A stretch of 8,074 nt of DNA from Acetobacteraceae bacterium (lineage in GTDB: Bacteria; Pseudomonadota; Alphaproteobacteria; Acetobacterales; Acetobacteraceae): positions 1-8,074 of the forward strand of contig PLSZ01000453.1 of assembly GCA_003164305.1 (NCBI GenBank). Direction: 5' to 3'. The notes under the pieces are model-generated. The model saw only the letters and a program-made list of their open reading frames with translations, made no database searches and was not told where the DNA came from. A program made the translations under genes and the position numbers. This document shows, piece by piece, positions 1 through 5,966 of this stretch; position 1 is the stretch's first letter; each line of letters starts with the position of its first letter.

Positions 1-1
1 C

Positions 2-769
2 AGCAGCCTCGGCCACGCGGTGGTGTTGCCGGCTCTGATGAAGTCCGGGATCAACCAGAACTCGCCCGAGTTCCTGCCGTTTCTGGTGTTTCTGCATCTG
101 GGCACCGCCATCGCGCTGCTGACCTATTTCTGGCGCGACTGGTGGATGCTGTTTCTGGGCGTGGTCGGCCTCGCCGAGGAGATCATGGTGCAGGAGAGCC
201 GGCGGGTGTTCCGGCTGATCGTGATCGCCACCATTCCGGCGGTGATCGCGGGATTCATCCTGGAGAAATTCGTCCGCGGCCTGTTCGGGACGCCGGTGAT
301 CGCCGCGGCGTTTCTGGTGGTGAACGGACTGCTGCTGCTGTTCGGCGAGCGGCTGCGCAACCGCGGCCATCGGGAGTTGTCGACGCTGACGACCAAGGAC
401 GCGATCTGCATCGGGTTGTGGCAGTGCACGGCGCTGATCCCGGGCATCTCGCGCTCCGGCGCGACGATCGTGGGGGCCGTGTTGCGCGGCATCACGCATG
501 AGGGGGCGGCGCATTTCTCCTTCCTGATCGCGACGCCGATCATTTTCGGCGCCACGGTGCTGGAGGTGCCGAAGCTGCTGAAGGAGACAGTGCCGCCGGG
601 CACGTTCGCTCTGGCCGCGTTGGCCGCGGTGGTGGCGGGCATCACCGCCTGGCTCAGCACGTGGTTCCTGATGCGATACTTTCGCGACCATGACGATTGG
701 GCGTTGAGCCCGTTCGCGGTTTATTGCTTTGTCGCCGGGTTGGGGAGTTTGGCGATTTTGTTGCTGTGA
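2..769 (+). CDS. uppP: Undecaprenyl-diphosphate phosphatase UppP (BacA), 5' end outside window
   Basis: Integral membrane enzyme that dephosphorylates undecaprenyl diphosphate to recycle the lipid carrier for peptidoglycan and other envelope polymers; the family also confers bacitracin resistance. The frame is open from the first bases and reads SSLGHAVVLPAL at once, which matches the conserved SSxGH segment found about 25 residues into BacA proteins. The true start and the preceding acidic ExxxE segment are therefore off the left edge, and the GTG at 20 is not the start. The second signature, PGISRSGAT, is at 440-466, followed by FSFLIATP and several hydrophobic helices. About 255 residues are visible against a usual 265-280. 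It has Leu where many homologues have Thr in SSTGH, which I take as family variation. It ends in TGA seven bases from the convergent transporter remnant, with no hairpin terminator visible in the gap. Confidence 0.95.
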   Translation, partial: SSLGHAVVLPALMKSGINQNSPEFLPFLVFLHLGTAIALLTYFWRDWWMLFLGVVGLAEEIMVQESRRVFRLIVIATIPAVIAGFILEKFVRGLFGTPVIAAAFLVVNGLLLLFGERLRNRGHRELSTLTTKDAICIGLWQCTALIPGISRSGATIVGAVLRGITHEGAAHFSFLIATPIIFGATVLEVPKLLKETVPPGTFALAALAAVVAGITAWLSTWFLMRYFRDHDDWALSPFAVYCFVAGLGSLAILLL

Positions 770-776
770 GGGCGTT

Positions 777-1319
777 TCACCGCGCCAGTAACGGAATGCC
801 GACTCCCGGTAAGGCTTCGATGAAGATCAGGCCGAAGATGGCGCCCAGTCGCCAGAACTGCGCGGGGGTCAGGTAGCCGCGGTTGTAGTATGGCAGGGCC
901 GCTCCGGTCGCGTAGGGCGTCAGAACGCCCATGATCCCGGTGGTCAGTGCGAGCCCCATCGCCAGGGTCGCGGCGGACAGGCCGGGGATCGCGGGGCCCG
1001 CCGCGAGCATCATCGGCAGCATGGCGGTGGTGTGCGCGGTCAGGCTGGCGAACATGTAGTGCGACAGGAAGTAGATCGCGACGAGGCTCATCAGGATCAG
1101 CATCAGCGACAGCACGACGAACGCGGCCAGGGTCGGGTCGATGTAGCTGCCGCCAGGGATCCACAGCGCCAGGGCGAACAGCACGAGCAAAGCGAGGACA
1201 CTCTCGCGCCAGCTCATCGCGCCCATGGTCGCCAGTTCAGAACGAGCCCAATTGGAGGGTTCGGGGCTGCGTTTGATCTCGGGCGGGAGCGGGAGCGCGG
1301 GCGCATTGCGCTGGATCAA
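777..1319 (-). pseudogene. C-terminal remnant of a DASS-family dicarboxylate/anion:Na+ symporter, with apparent internal deletion
   Basis: The frame gives 180 residues against about 450-480 for intact DASS carriers (the plant DiT1 / bacterial YbhI-like branch, which move 2-oxoglutarate, malate or citrate across the inner membrane). Recognisable pieces are PPEIKRSPEPSNWAR then MGAMSWRES (residues 12-40), the helix start IDPTLAAFVVLSLMLI (60-75), SHYMFASLTAHTTAMLP (86-102), the family's substrate/ion-site region, and TPYATGAALPYYNRGYL then FWRLGAIFGLIF (134-166). The N-terminal half is absent: the frame stays open upstream through 1390, but that stretch is not membrane-like and runs into the VOC gene. 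From memory of the family, about 65-70 residues normally lie between the segment ending near residue 75 and SHYxFAS; here they are joined directly, in frame. The nominal TTG start at 1317-1319 has no convincing ribosome binding site. A functional carrier is very unlikely. A small expressed membrane protein cannot be excluded. Confidence 0.8.
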
Positions 1320-1368
1320 GCGGCGGGCCGCGGGGTGAATCGCCGCGGCCGGGGGGACGTGGTTGGTA

Positions 1369-1962
1369 TCAGGTGCGTCCGAAGGAGGGCAGGCCTTCGG
1401 TGCGGTCGGCGAGCGCTTCGGGGCCCTCGGTCGGCAGGCTAACCGAATAGTTCAGGGCGCCATCGATGTCGTCTTCCCACACATCGCGCGGCAGTTCGTA
1501 TAGCAGTTCGATGCCGTAACCGTTCGGGTCGTGGATGTACAGGCTGTGGGTCATGCCATGCTCGACGCGGCGGTCGAACTTGACGCCTTTGCTTTGCAGG
1601 AAGGCGAGTTGCTGGAGCCAGGCCTCGCGGCTCGGCAGCAGGATGGCGACGTGGTTCACCGCCATGTTCATGCCGACCATGCTCCATTCGGCGGGCGGCG
1701 GCGGCAGGTTGCGATTTTCGACAAGCGCGAGGTCGTGATGGCTGAGGCGGCCGCCTTCATGATCGCAACTGTAGAAGCGGAAGGGCGGCGGGTTGGGGCG
1801 GTCGGGGCGCGGTTTGGCGGTGCCGACGTGTTTGAAGCCGATCATCTCGGTCCAGAAGCGATGCGATTCCTCCATGTCACGCACGTTGAGCACGACGTGG
1901 TTGATCGCGCGGGGGGCGACCGCCTGCTTCGGCGCGACGAGTTCCGAGGTGACGTTGTCCAT
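1369..1962 (-). CDS. VOC-family metalloenzyme (glyoxalase / extradiol dioxygenase superfamily)
   Basis: Cytoplasmic protein of 197 residues with the paired beta-alpha-beta-beta-beta modules of the vicinal oxygen chelate fold. Module 1 starts at AINHVVLNVRDMEESHRFW (residues 19-37) and ends near SHHDLALVE (74-82). Module 2 starts at AVNHVAILLPSREAW (101-115) and ends at SLYIHDPNGYGIELLYEL (140-157). His22, His77, His104 and Glu152 sit where this fold places divalent-metal ligands. The DPNGYGIELLYE block is typical of dioxygenase-like members, but substrate and reaction (C-C cleavage, isomerisation or another) cannot be read. The tail with PTEGPEALADRTEGLPSFGR looks complete, so the damage in the adjoining transporter stopped short of this gene. 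The ATG start at 1962 is supported by AGGGAG (1974-1979) 11 bases upstream. It would have been transcribed ahead of the transporter, suggesting a former uptake-plus-enzyme pair. Confidence 0.85.
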   Translation of the reverse strand: MDNVTSELVAPKQAVAPRAINHVVLNVRDMEESHRFWTEMIGFKHVGTAKPRPDRPNPPPFRFYSCDHEGGRLSHHDLALVENRNLPPPPAEWSMVGMNMAVNHVAILLPSREAWLQQLAFLQSKGVKFDRRVEHGMTHSLYIHDPNGYGIELLYELPRDVWEDDIDGALNYSVSLPTEGPEALADRTEGLPSFGRT

Positions 1963-1973
1963 GTGTGTGTTTT

Positions 1974-1979
1974 CTCCCT
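1974..1979 (-). promoter_or_regulatory. Ribosome binding site of the VOC gene
   Basis: On the - strand the sequence reads AGGGAG followed by an 11-base A/C-rich spacer and ATG. This is the only Shine-Dalgarno-like run near the 5' end of the frame and it supports the start at 1962 over later Met codons, which would cut into the first VOC beta strand. Confidence 0.6.
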
Positions 1980-2151
1980 GGGGCGGCTGACGCGTTCAGG
2001 AGGCTGCGACGGTCGGGGCCTCTGGGCATTGAGGAGGATCAAAGGGTCAGGCTGGCTGTCCCAGTTCGGGAGCAATGGAGGCGCGCGTCTTGAGCGATTC
2101 GTGGCGGATGGTCTCGGTCTGGGGCGGCCCAAGGAAGTAAGAATCTGACGC

Positions 2152-2278
2152 GGAGGGCGCGGAGACGCTGAGGTCGCGGAGCAACAAGGATTCTGGCGCT
2201 TCGCGCGGGCGTGCGATCAAACACCGCGCGTAGCGCTGAATTTTCCTGCTCCGCGACCTCAGCGTCTCCGCGTCCTCC
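2152..2278. repeat. Long near-perfect inverted repeat (about 127 bp hairpin)
   Basis: Arms 2158-2183 and 2247-2272 are perfect 26-base reverse complements. Allowing one mismatch (2157 against 2273) extends them to 2152-2183 and 2247-2278, with 31 of 32 positions matching. The central 63 bases also pair in part: 2190-2207 against 2225-2241, leaving a terminal loop of about 17 bases (2208-2224). As RNA or single-stranded DNA nearly the whole element could fold into one rod. The left arm contains GCGGAG three times (2150, 2159, 2176), giving it the look of the dispersed GCGGAG-rich intergenic repeats seen in many GC-rich genomes; that likeness is from memory. There is no T-tract, so it is not a standard intrinsic terminator, and no transposase or obvious target-site duplication is present. 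It could be a REP/MITE-like element or an mRNA 3'-end stabiliser for dapA. Confidence 0.85.
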
Positions 2279-2355
2279 TTGGTGAGCCCTTGCTTGCTTT
2301 CTTGCTTGCCTGGCGCCGGTTAAAATCTCGGCCCGCGGAAATCGCCTGGCGCACC

Positions 2356-3267
2356 CTACCGCGATTCCTCCCCCGCCCACCACTCGATCTCCCGTTCGAT
2401 CCGCGCCGCGAGGCCTTTACTCACGGGCGTCATCGGCAACCGCAACTCCGGACTATCGATCAGGCCGCTCTGCCACAGCCAGTGCTTGATCGGCGCGGGA
2501 CTCGGTTCGGCGAACAGCAGACGCGGCAGGCCGGCCAGCGCCCGCCACGCCGCCAGAGCGCGCGCCTGCTGACCGTCCAGCAACAGATCGCGGATCGTCG
2601 CGAAACGCGATGTCTCGACATGGGCCGACGCGAGAATGCCGCCATCGGCCCCTTGCGTCAGAGCGGTGTAAAACAATGCGTCCTCTCCGGTCAGCACATT
2701 GAAGCCGGGCGGGCGGTCGCGCAGCAGATCGAACGATTGCGTCAGGTCGGCGCAACAATCCTTCACCCCAACGATGTTCGTATGCCGCGCCAGACGCAGC
2801 ATCGTTTCGTTACCAAGATCGACGCCGGTGCGGTACGGAATGTTGTAGATCAGCACCGGGTGTGGCGTGCTTGCCGCCAACGCGGAAAAGTGCTGATACA
2901 GGCCCTCCTGCGAAGGTCGCGTGTAGTACGGGCAGGCGATCAGATAGCCGTCGATAGCCCAGTACGAGGTGCGCCGCAGGGTCTTCACCAGCTTGCGCGT
3001 GTCGCTGCCCGATAAGCCCAGGTACAGCGGAATGGCTCGATCGGACGCGTTCAGTTCGTCGCGCGTCCCGTCGACCAGACGTTCCACTTCGGCATCGTCC
3101 AGCGTCATCCCTTCCCCCGTCGTGGCGGCCAGGATCAAGCCGTCCACCGGTTCCCGGATGTAATGGCGGATCAGGCGCCGCAGCGAGACCATATCGACCT
3201 CGCCATCGCGAAACGGCGTGATCAGCGGCAGCCAGATGCCATGGGGTATGGATTGTTCGGCTTGCAT
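2356..3267 (-). CDS. dapA: 4-hydroxy-tetrahydrodipicolinate synthase (DapA-type class I aldolase family)
   Basis: Cytoplasmic TIM-barrel enzyme. DapA condenses pyruvate with aspartate semialdehyde in the first committed step of lysine/diaminopimelate synthesis. The 303 residues match the usual length of about 290-300. Visible motifs are LITPFRDGEVD (residues 15-25), ATTGEGMTL (48-56) with the active-site Thr, PYYTRPSQEGLYQHF (113-127) with the Tyr pair, IYNIPYRTGVDL (140-151) carrying the catalytic Tyr141 and the Arg146 that binds the semialdehyde carboxylate in DapA, and VGVKD (166-170) with Schiff-base Lys169. The C-terminal SPELRLPMTPVS is also DapA-like. Retention of the Arg favours DapA over sialate or keto-deoxy-sugar aldolases, but no other lysine genes are nearby and a catabolic paralogue is possible. 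The ATG at 3267 follows a strong AGGAGAGG. A terminator just upstream isolates it from the hydrolase, so it probably has its own promoter. Confidence 0.85.
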   Translation of the reverse strand: MQAEQSIPHGIWLPLITPFRDGEVDMVSLRRLIRHYIREPVDGLILAATTGEGMTLDDAEVERLVDGTRDELNASDRAIPLYLGLSGSDTRKLVKTLRRTSYWAIDGYLIACPYYTRPSQEGLYQHFSALAASTPHPVLIYNIPYRTGVDLGNETMLRLARHTNIVGVKDCCADLTQSFDLLRDRPPGFNVLTGEDALFYTALTQGADGGILASAHVETSRFATIRDLLLDGQQARALAAWRALAGLPRLLFAEPSPAPIKHWLWQSGLIDSPELRLPMTPVSKGLAARIEREIEWWAGEESR

Positions 3268-3276
3268 GCGGTGTGC

Positions 3277-3284
3277 CCTCTCCT
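3277..3284 (-). promoter_or_regulatory. Strong ribosome binding site of dapA
   Basis: The - strand reads AGGAGAGG, nine bases before the ATG at 3267. It is the best Shine-Dalgarno match in the window and fixes the dapA start. It lies between the terminator at 3312-3341 and the gene, so the short stretch from about 3285 to 3311 leaves little room for a separate promoter downstream of the terminator. Confidence 0.75.
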
Positions 3285-3311
3285 GTGATGCCGGAGTCGG
3301 GCGAGGATCAT

Positions 3312-3341
3312 AAAAAAACCCCGTCCAAACCGGCGGGGTTT
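3312..3341 (-). terminator. Rho-independent terminator after the GMC/hydrolase operon
   Basis: Read on the - strand this is an AAACCCCG / CGGGGTTT stem (8 bp, 3341-3334 with 3323-3316), a 10-base loop, and a run of seven T (3318-3312) that overlaps the stem end. It lies about 110 bases past the hydrolase stop and 45 bases before the dapA start, so it should end the upstream transcript. On the + strand the stem is followed by CGATCGATC, with no T-tract, so it is one-directional. Confidence 0.85.
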
Positions 3342-3453
3342 CGATCGATCTTGAGGCGTTATGGTTTACGGCACGCGCGGATCGACAGTCCCCTGAAGCG
3401 AGAGATGTTTTTTCGAATTCGCGCGGGCGCGGCCGGTTGCCATGCGTCGATGG

Positions 3454-4194
3454 TTATCCAGCCGGCGCGGCGGAGTCAAGAACATCGGTCAGCAGCGACG
3501 CCGCCAGCGTCTCGGGAGCGGTGACGTGCGGCGAATGGCTGGCGTCGATCTCAAAATACCGCCAGCCTGGCTCGGCTTTCGCGCGTTCCGCGAAGGGCCG
3601 GAAGGTGTCGGCCGGACCGACGCGGGTGCAATAGATGTAGCTTCGGGGCAGCGTCAGTTCGCCGCCCGTCAGGCGCAACGGCATAGTGAAGCAGCGGACC
3701 GATTGTGGCACCCGGCGCTCCAGCAACCATGCCGCGTCGGTCGCGGACGTGTCGGGCGGGATCGGATTGGGTTGCACGCGCCAGCCATCGCCGGCCTCCA
3801 CCCCCGCTTGCATCGTCCGCCATCCCTCGGGCGAAATCAGATCGCACAACGCCTGCCCGTCTTTTGGCACGAACGCGTCGAGATAAATCAGTCGTGAGAT
3901 TTTATCCCGCGCGCGGTCGGCGACGCCGGTCGCGACCATGCCGCCATAGCTGTGACCGATCAGCACGATATCGTGAATGTCTTCGTATTTGATGACCGCC
4001 AGCATGTCCTGAATATGCAGTTCCAGATCGTTCGAACGGCCGGCGAGATGCGCGCGCTCCCCCAGACCGGTGTAAGTCGGCGTGACCAGGCGATGACCGG
4101 CCGCCGTCAACAGCGGATGCATCTTCTTCCAGGTATATCCCGCGCCCCACGCGCCATGCGCGACCAGGAATGTTTTGTTCATAAGGTTGGACAT
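3454..4194 (-). CDS. Alpha/beta-fold hydrolase (esterase / hydroxynitrile-lyase-like branch)
   Basis: A 246-residue single-domain hydrolase, probably cytoplasmic (no signal peptide). FLVAHGAWGAGYTW (residues 9-22) is the first strand with the HGxW oxyanion-side motif. PTYTGLGERAHL (39-50) and HIQDMLAVIKYEDIHDIVL (60-78) are typical of the esterase/HNL-like subfamily. The nucleophile elbow is GHSYGG with Ser82, and the catalytic His is His220 in DASHSPHV. The acid is less clear; Asp196 in VGPADTF is a candidate. The natural substrate (an ester, lactone or similar) is not readable. The start at 4194 is chosen because AAGGG at 4202-4206 lies seven bases upstream and overlaps the stop codon of the GMC gene; MNK at 4182 is an alternative. 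The frame stays open upstream across the whole GMC gene, but that extension is antisense-like shadow. It is the distal gene of a two-gene operon. Confidence 0.88.
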   Translation of the reverse strand: MSNLMNKTFLVAHGAWGAGYTWKKMHPLLTAAGHRLVTPTYTGLGERAHLAGRSNDLELHIQDMLAVIKYEDIHDIVLIGHSYGGMVATGVADRARDKISRLIYLDAFVPKDGQALCDLISPEGWRTMQAGVEAGDGWRVQPNPIPPDTSATDAAWLLERRVPQSVRCFTMPLRLTGGELTLPRSYIYCTRVGPADTFRPFAERAKAEPGWRYFEIDASHSPHVTAPETLAASLLTDVLDSAAPAG

Positions 4195-4201
4195 TGCTTC
4201 A

Positions 4202-4206
4202 CCCTT
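4202..4206 (-). promoter_or_regulatory. Ribosome binding site of the hydrolase, overlapping the GMC stop codon
   Basis: The - strand reads TGAAGGG: the TGA stop of the GMC oxidoreductase shares its last A with AAGGG, seven bases before ATG at 4194. This arrangement suggests translational coupling of the two genes and decides the hydrolase start. Confidence 0.6.
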
Positions 4207-5822
4207 CACACGGCGTCCGCCAGGATCATCGCCGCGGCTTTCTCGCCGATCATGATGCTCGGCGCGTTGGTGTTCCCGGCGACCACCTGAGGCATGATCG
4301 ACGCGTCCGCCACCCGCAACCCCGCGATCCCATGCACCCGCAGCCGAGGATCCACAACAGTGTTCGAACCCGTCCCCATCGCGCAGGAACTGCTGGGGTG
4401 ATGGTTGGAAACACCCGTCTGGCGCACGAATTCCGCGAGATCCGCGTCGCTTTTCACCGCCGGACCAGGCGCCAGTTCCGCGACGATATACGGCTTCAGC
4501 GCGGGCTGTTCGGCGATCTTCCGGATCAGCCGGACACCGGTCAGGATCGCGCTCATGTCGTAGTCGGTGCGCAGGAAGTCGAACGAAATGCGCGGGGGCG
4601 CCAGCGGATCGGACGACGCGAGGCGCACGGTGCCTCTTCCGTCCGGGCGCAGGTGCACGGGACTTAAGGTGAAGCCGGGGAATGGATGCGGGATGACGCG
4701 ATCCTTGGTCCGCTCCAACGTGCTCCATTCCAGCAGGTTGATTTGCAGATCCGGCCGTTCCAGGCGCGGATCGGAACGCGTGAACAGACCGGCGTGGATG
4801 CCGTTGCTCGCCATGGGGCCCGTGCGGAACAAGCCGTATTCCGCCGCCGCGAGGATCTTGCGCGGCCAACTGTTCTCCAGATCGTTCAACGTGATCGGTT
4901 TCGCGCAACGCCAACTCAGATACGTGTTGAAGTGGTCGTGCAGGTTGCTGCCCACGGCGGGCATGTCGCGGAGCACCGGCACGCCCATCGCCTGGAGGTG
5001 CTCGGCCGGTCCCAGTCCGGACAGCAGCAGCAACTGGGGAGAACCGTAAGCGCCACCCGAAACGATCACCTCGGCCCTGGCCCGCGCGGTGCGTGGACCG
5101 CCTGGCGACTGATACGCGACCCCAACGGCGCGATCGTTCTCGATCAGCAGTTTGGTGGCGTGCGCGCCGGTGCGGATTTCCAGGTTGGGCCGTCCCCGTG
5201 CCGGCTCCAGATAGGCTTTGGCGGTACTCCAGCGCCGCTTGTTCGATGTCGTGGTCTGATAATATCCGCATCCCTCCTGCATCGCGCCGTTGAAGTCGGG
5301 GTTGCGCGGGATGCCGGCCTGCTCGCACGCCGCGAGCATCGCGTCCGCGAGTTCGAAGCCCGGCGGATGATCGGTCACGTGCAACGGGCCGCCGGTGGCG
5401 TGGAATTCGTCGGCGCCGCGCTGCTGATTTTCCGCCTTCCTGAAGTATGGCAGCACGGAATCCCAGTCCCAGCCTTCGCAGCCTCGCTGGCGCCATTCGT
5501 CGTAATCGGCCGGGTTGCCGCGGATATACACCATGCCGTTGATCGAACTGGTGCCGCCCAGAGTTTTGCCACGCGGCAAATACAATTGGCGATTGGCGAG
5601 GCGCGGTTGTGGCGCGCTCTCGAACTTCCAGTTCACCGCCGGATTGATATAGGTCCGCGCGAACCCGAGCGGAATGTGGATCCACGGATTGCTGTCGCGG
5701 CCACCCGCCTCCAGCAGCAGCACGCTGTGGCGTCCCGATTCCGACAGCCGCGCCGCGACCGTGGCGCCGGCCGAGCCCGCGCCGGTCACGATGAAGTCGA
5801 AGATATCCGCATAGTCCGCCAT
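4206..5822 (-). CDS. GMC-family FAD-dependent oxidoreductase (choline/alcohol dehydrogenase type)
   Basis: Flavoprotein of 538 residues, the usual length for bacterial GMC enzymes, which oxidise alcohols or related carbinols with FAD. FDFIVTGAGSAGATVAARL (residues 9-27) is the dinucleotide-binding GxGxxG segment, and LLLEAGG (35-41) ends the second strand. LPRGKTLGGTSSINGMVYIR (82-101) is GMC signature 1, and GGAYGSPQLLLLSGLG (256-271) is signature 2. NHHPSSSCAMG (473-483) carries the active-site His475, and GNTNAPSIMIGEKAA (516-530) carries Asn519, the partner position. The layout resembles BetA-like dehydrogenases, but choline specificity cannot be claimed: no betaine aldehyde dehydrogenase or BetI regulator is present. 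No signal peptide, so cytoplasmic. The ATG at 5822 has AAGGG about ten bases upstream. It is first gene of the operon with the hydrolase, transcribed divergently from the ABC importer. Electron acceptor unknown. Confidence 0.93.
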   Translation of the reverse strand: MADYADIFDFIVTGAGSAGATVAARLSESGRHSVLLLEAGGRDSNPWIHIPLGFARTYINPAVNWKFESAPQPRLANRQLYLPRGKTLGGTSSINGMVYIRGNPADYDEWRQRGCEGWDWDSVLPYFRKAENQQRGADEFHATGGPLHVTDHPPGFELADAMLAACEQAGIPRNPDFNGAMQEGCGYYQTTTSNKRRWSTAKAYLEPARGRPNLEIRTGAHATKLLIENDRAVGVAYQSPGGPRTARARAEVIVSGGAYGSPQLLLLSGLGPAEHLQAMGVPVLRDMPAVGSNLHDHFNTYLSWRCAKPITLNDLENSWPRKILAAAEYGLFRTGPMASNGIHAGLFTRSDPRLERPDLQINLLEWSTLERTKDRVIPHPFPGFTLSPVHLRPDGRGTVRLASSDPLAPPRISFDFLRTDYDMSAILTGVRLIRKIAEQPALKPYIVAELAPGPAVKSDADLAEFVRQTGVSNHHPSSSCAMGTGSNTVVDPRLRVHGIAGLRVADASIMPQVVAGNTNAPSIMIGEKAAAMILADAV

Positions 5823-5966
5823 CCTGGCCCATCCCTTTGTGGCCCGTCCCCTGGGCGCTTACGCCCATCCTGCCACACGCGCCGGGGATTGAGCCAGGCG
5901 CCGCGACCCAGTAAGCACGGCTCGCGGCCGGGGGATCGCCCGGACCAGGGAGGCAAGCGAGAACCC
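5823..5966. promoter_or_regulatory. Divergent intergenic region between the GMC operon and the liv importer
   Basis: These 144 bases must hold the - strand promoter for GMC/hydrolase and the + strand promoter for livH, unless transcription comes from outside. A short perfect palindrome, GGGCG-CTTA-CGCCC, lies at 5853-5866, about 30 bases upstream of the GMC start, where an operator could act. AGGGAGG at 5947-5953 is the livH ribosome binding site. A TTGAGC at 5890 with TAAGCA 17 bases later is the best -35/-10 guess on the + strand, but it is weak. No regulator gene is in view. Confidence 0.5.

Larger units (their letters stand above)
1963..2355. other. Gene-free interval between dapA and the VOC gene
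   Basis: This 393-bp stretch lies downstream of dapA and upstream of the VOC start, both on the - strand. Frames crossing it give Arg/Pro-rich, low-complexity translations with no family resemblance, so I call no gene. It holds the long inverted repeat at 2152-2278, a pair of TTGCTTGC octamers at 2290-2297 and 2302-2309, and the VOC ribosome binding site. The part from about 1980 to 2145 must carry the VOC promoter if that gene has its own, but I could not pick out a convincing -35/-10 pair. Confidence 0.6.

Noticed and set aside
124..660. A 178-residue - strand frame opposite uppP.
   Set aside because: Antisense shadow; uppP carries both family signatures in the + strand frame.
1988..2000. 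CTGACGCGTTCAG near the VOC start as an operator palindrome.
   Set aside because: Only the four outer bases pair; the centre does not, so the symmetry is too weak.
2152..2278. The inverted repeat as the terminal repeats of an insertion sequence.
   Set aside because: Only 63 bases lie between the arms, with no transposase, and the interior also pairs, so it is a single palindromic element rather than IS ends.
2039..2383. A 114-residue - strand frame spanning the inverted repeat.
   Set aside because: It overlaps the dapA 3' end, translates the palindrome into Arg-rich sequence, and has no recognisable domain.
2290..3015. A 241-residue + strand frame opposite dapA.
   Set aside because: Antisense shadow with low-complexity Arg/Gln-rich translation. 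dapA on the other strand has full motif support.
4195..5868. N-terminal extension of the hydrolase frame across the whole GMC gene (804-residue reading).
   Set aside because: It overlaps the well-supported GMC gene in another frame of the same strand. Hydrolase homology starts at about 4180 and a ribosome binding site supports 4194.
5890..5918. TTGAGC - 17 bases - TAAGCA as a sigma-70 promoter for livH.
   Set aside because: The -35 is partial and the -10 matches consensus at only two positions. In GC-rich DNA this is not above chance, so it is not listed as its own feature.
4686..5966. A stop-free + strand frame opposite the GMC gene that runs in frame into livH, giving a 745-residue reading.
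   Set aside because: The upstream part is Arg-rich and unlike any family, lies antisense to a clear GMC coding region, and arises from high GC. LivH homology begins only near 5967.
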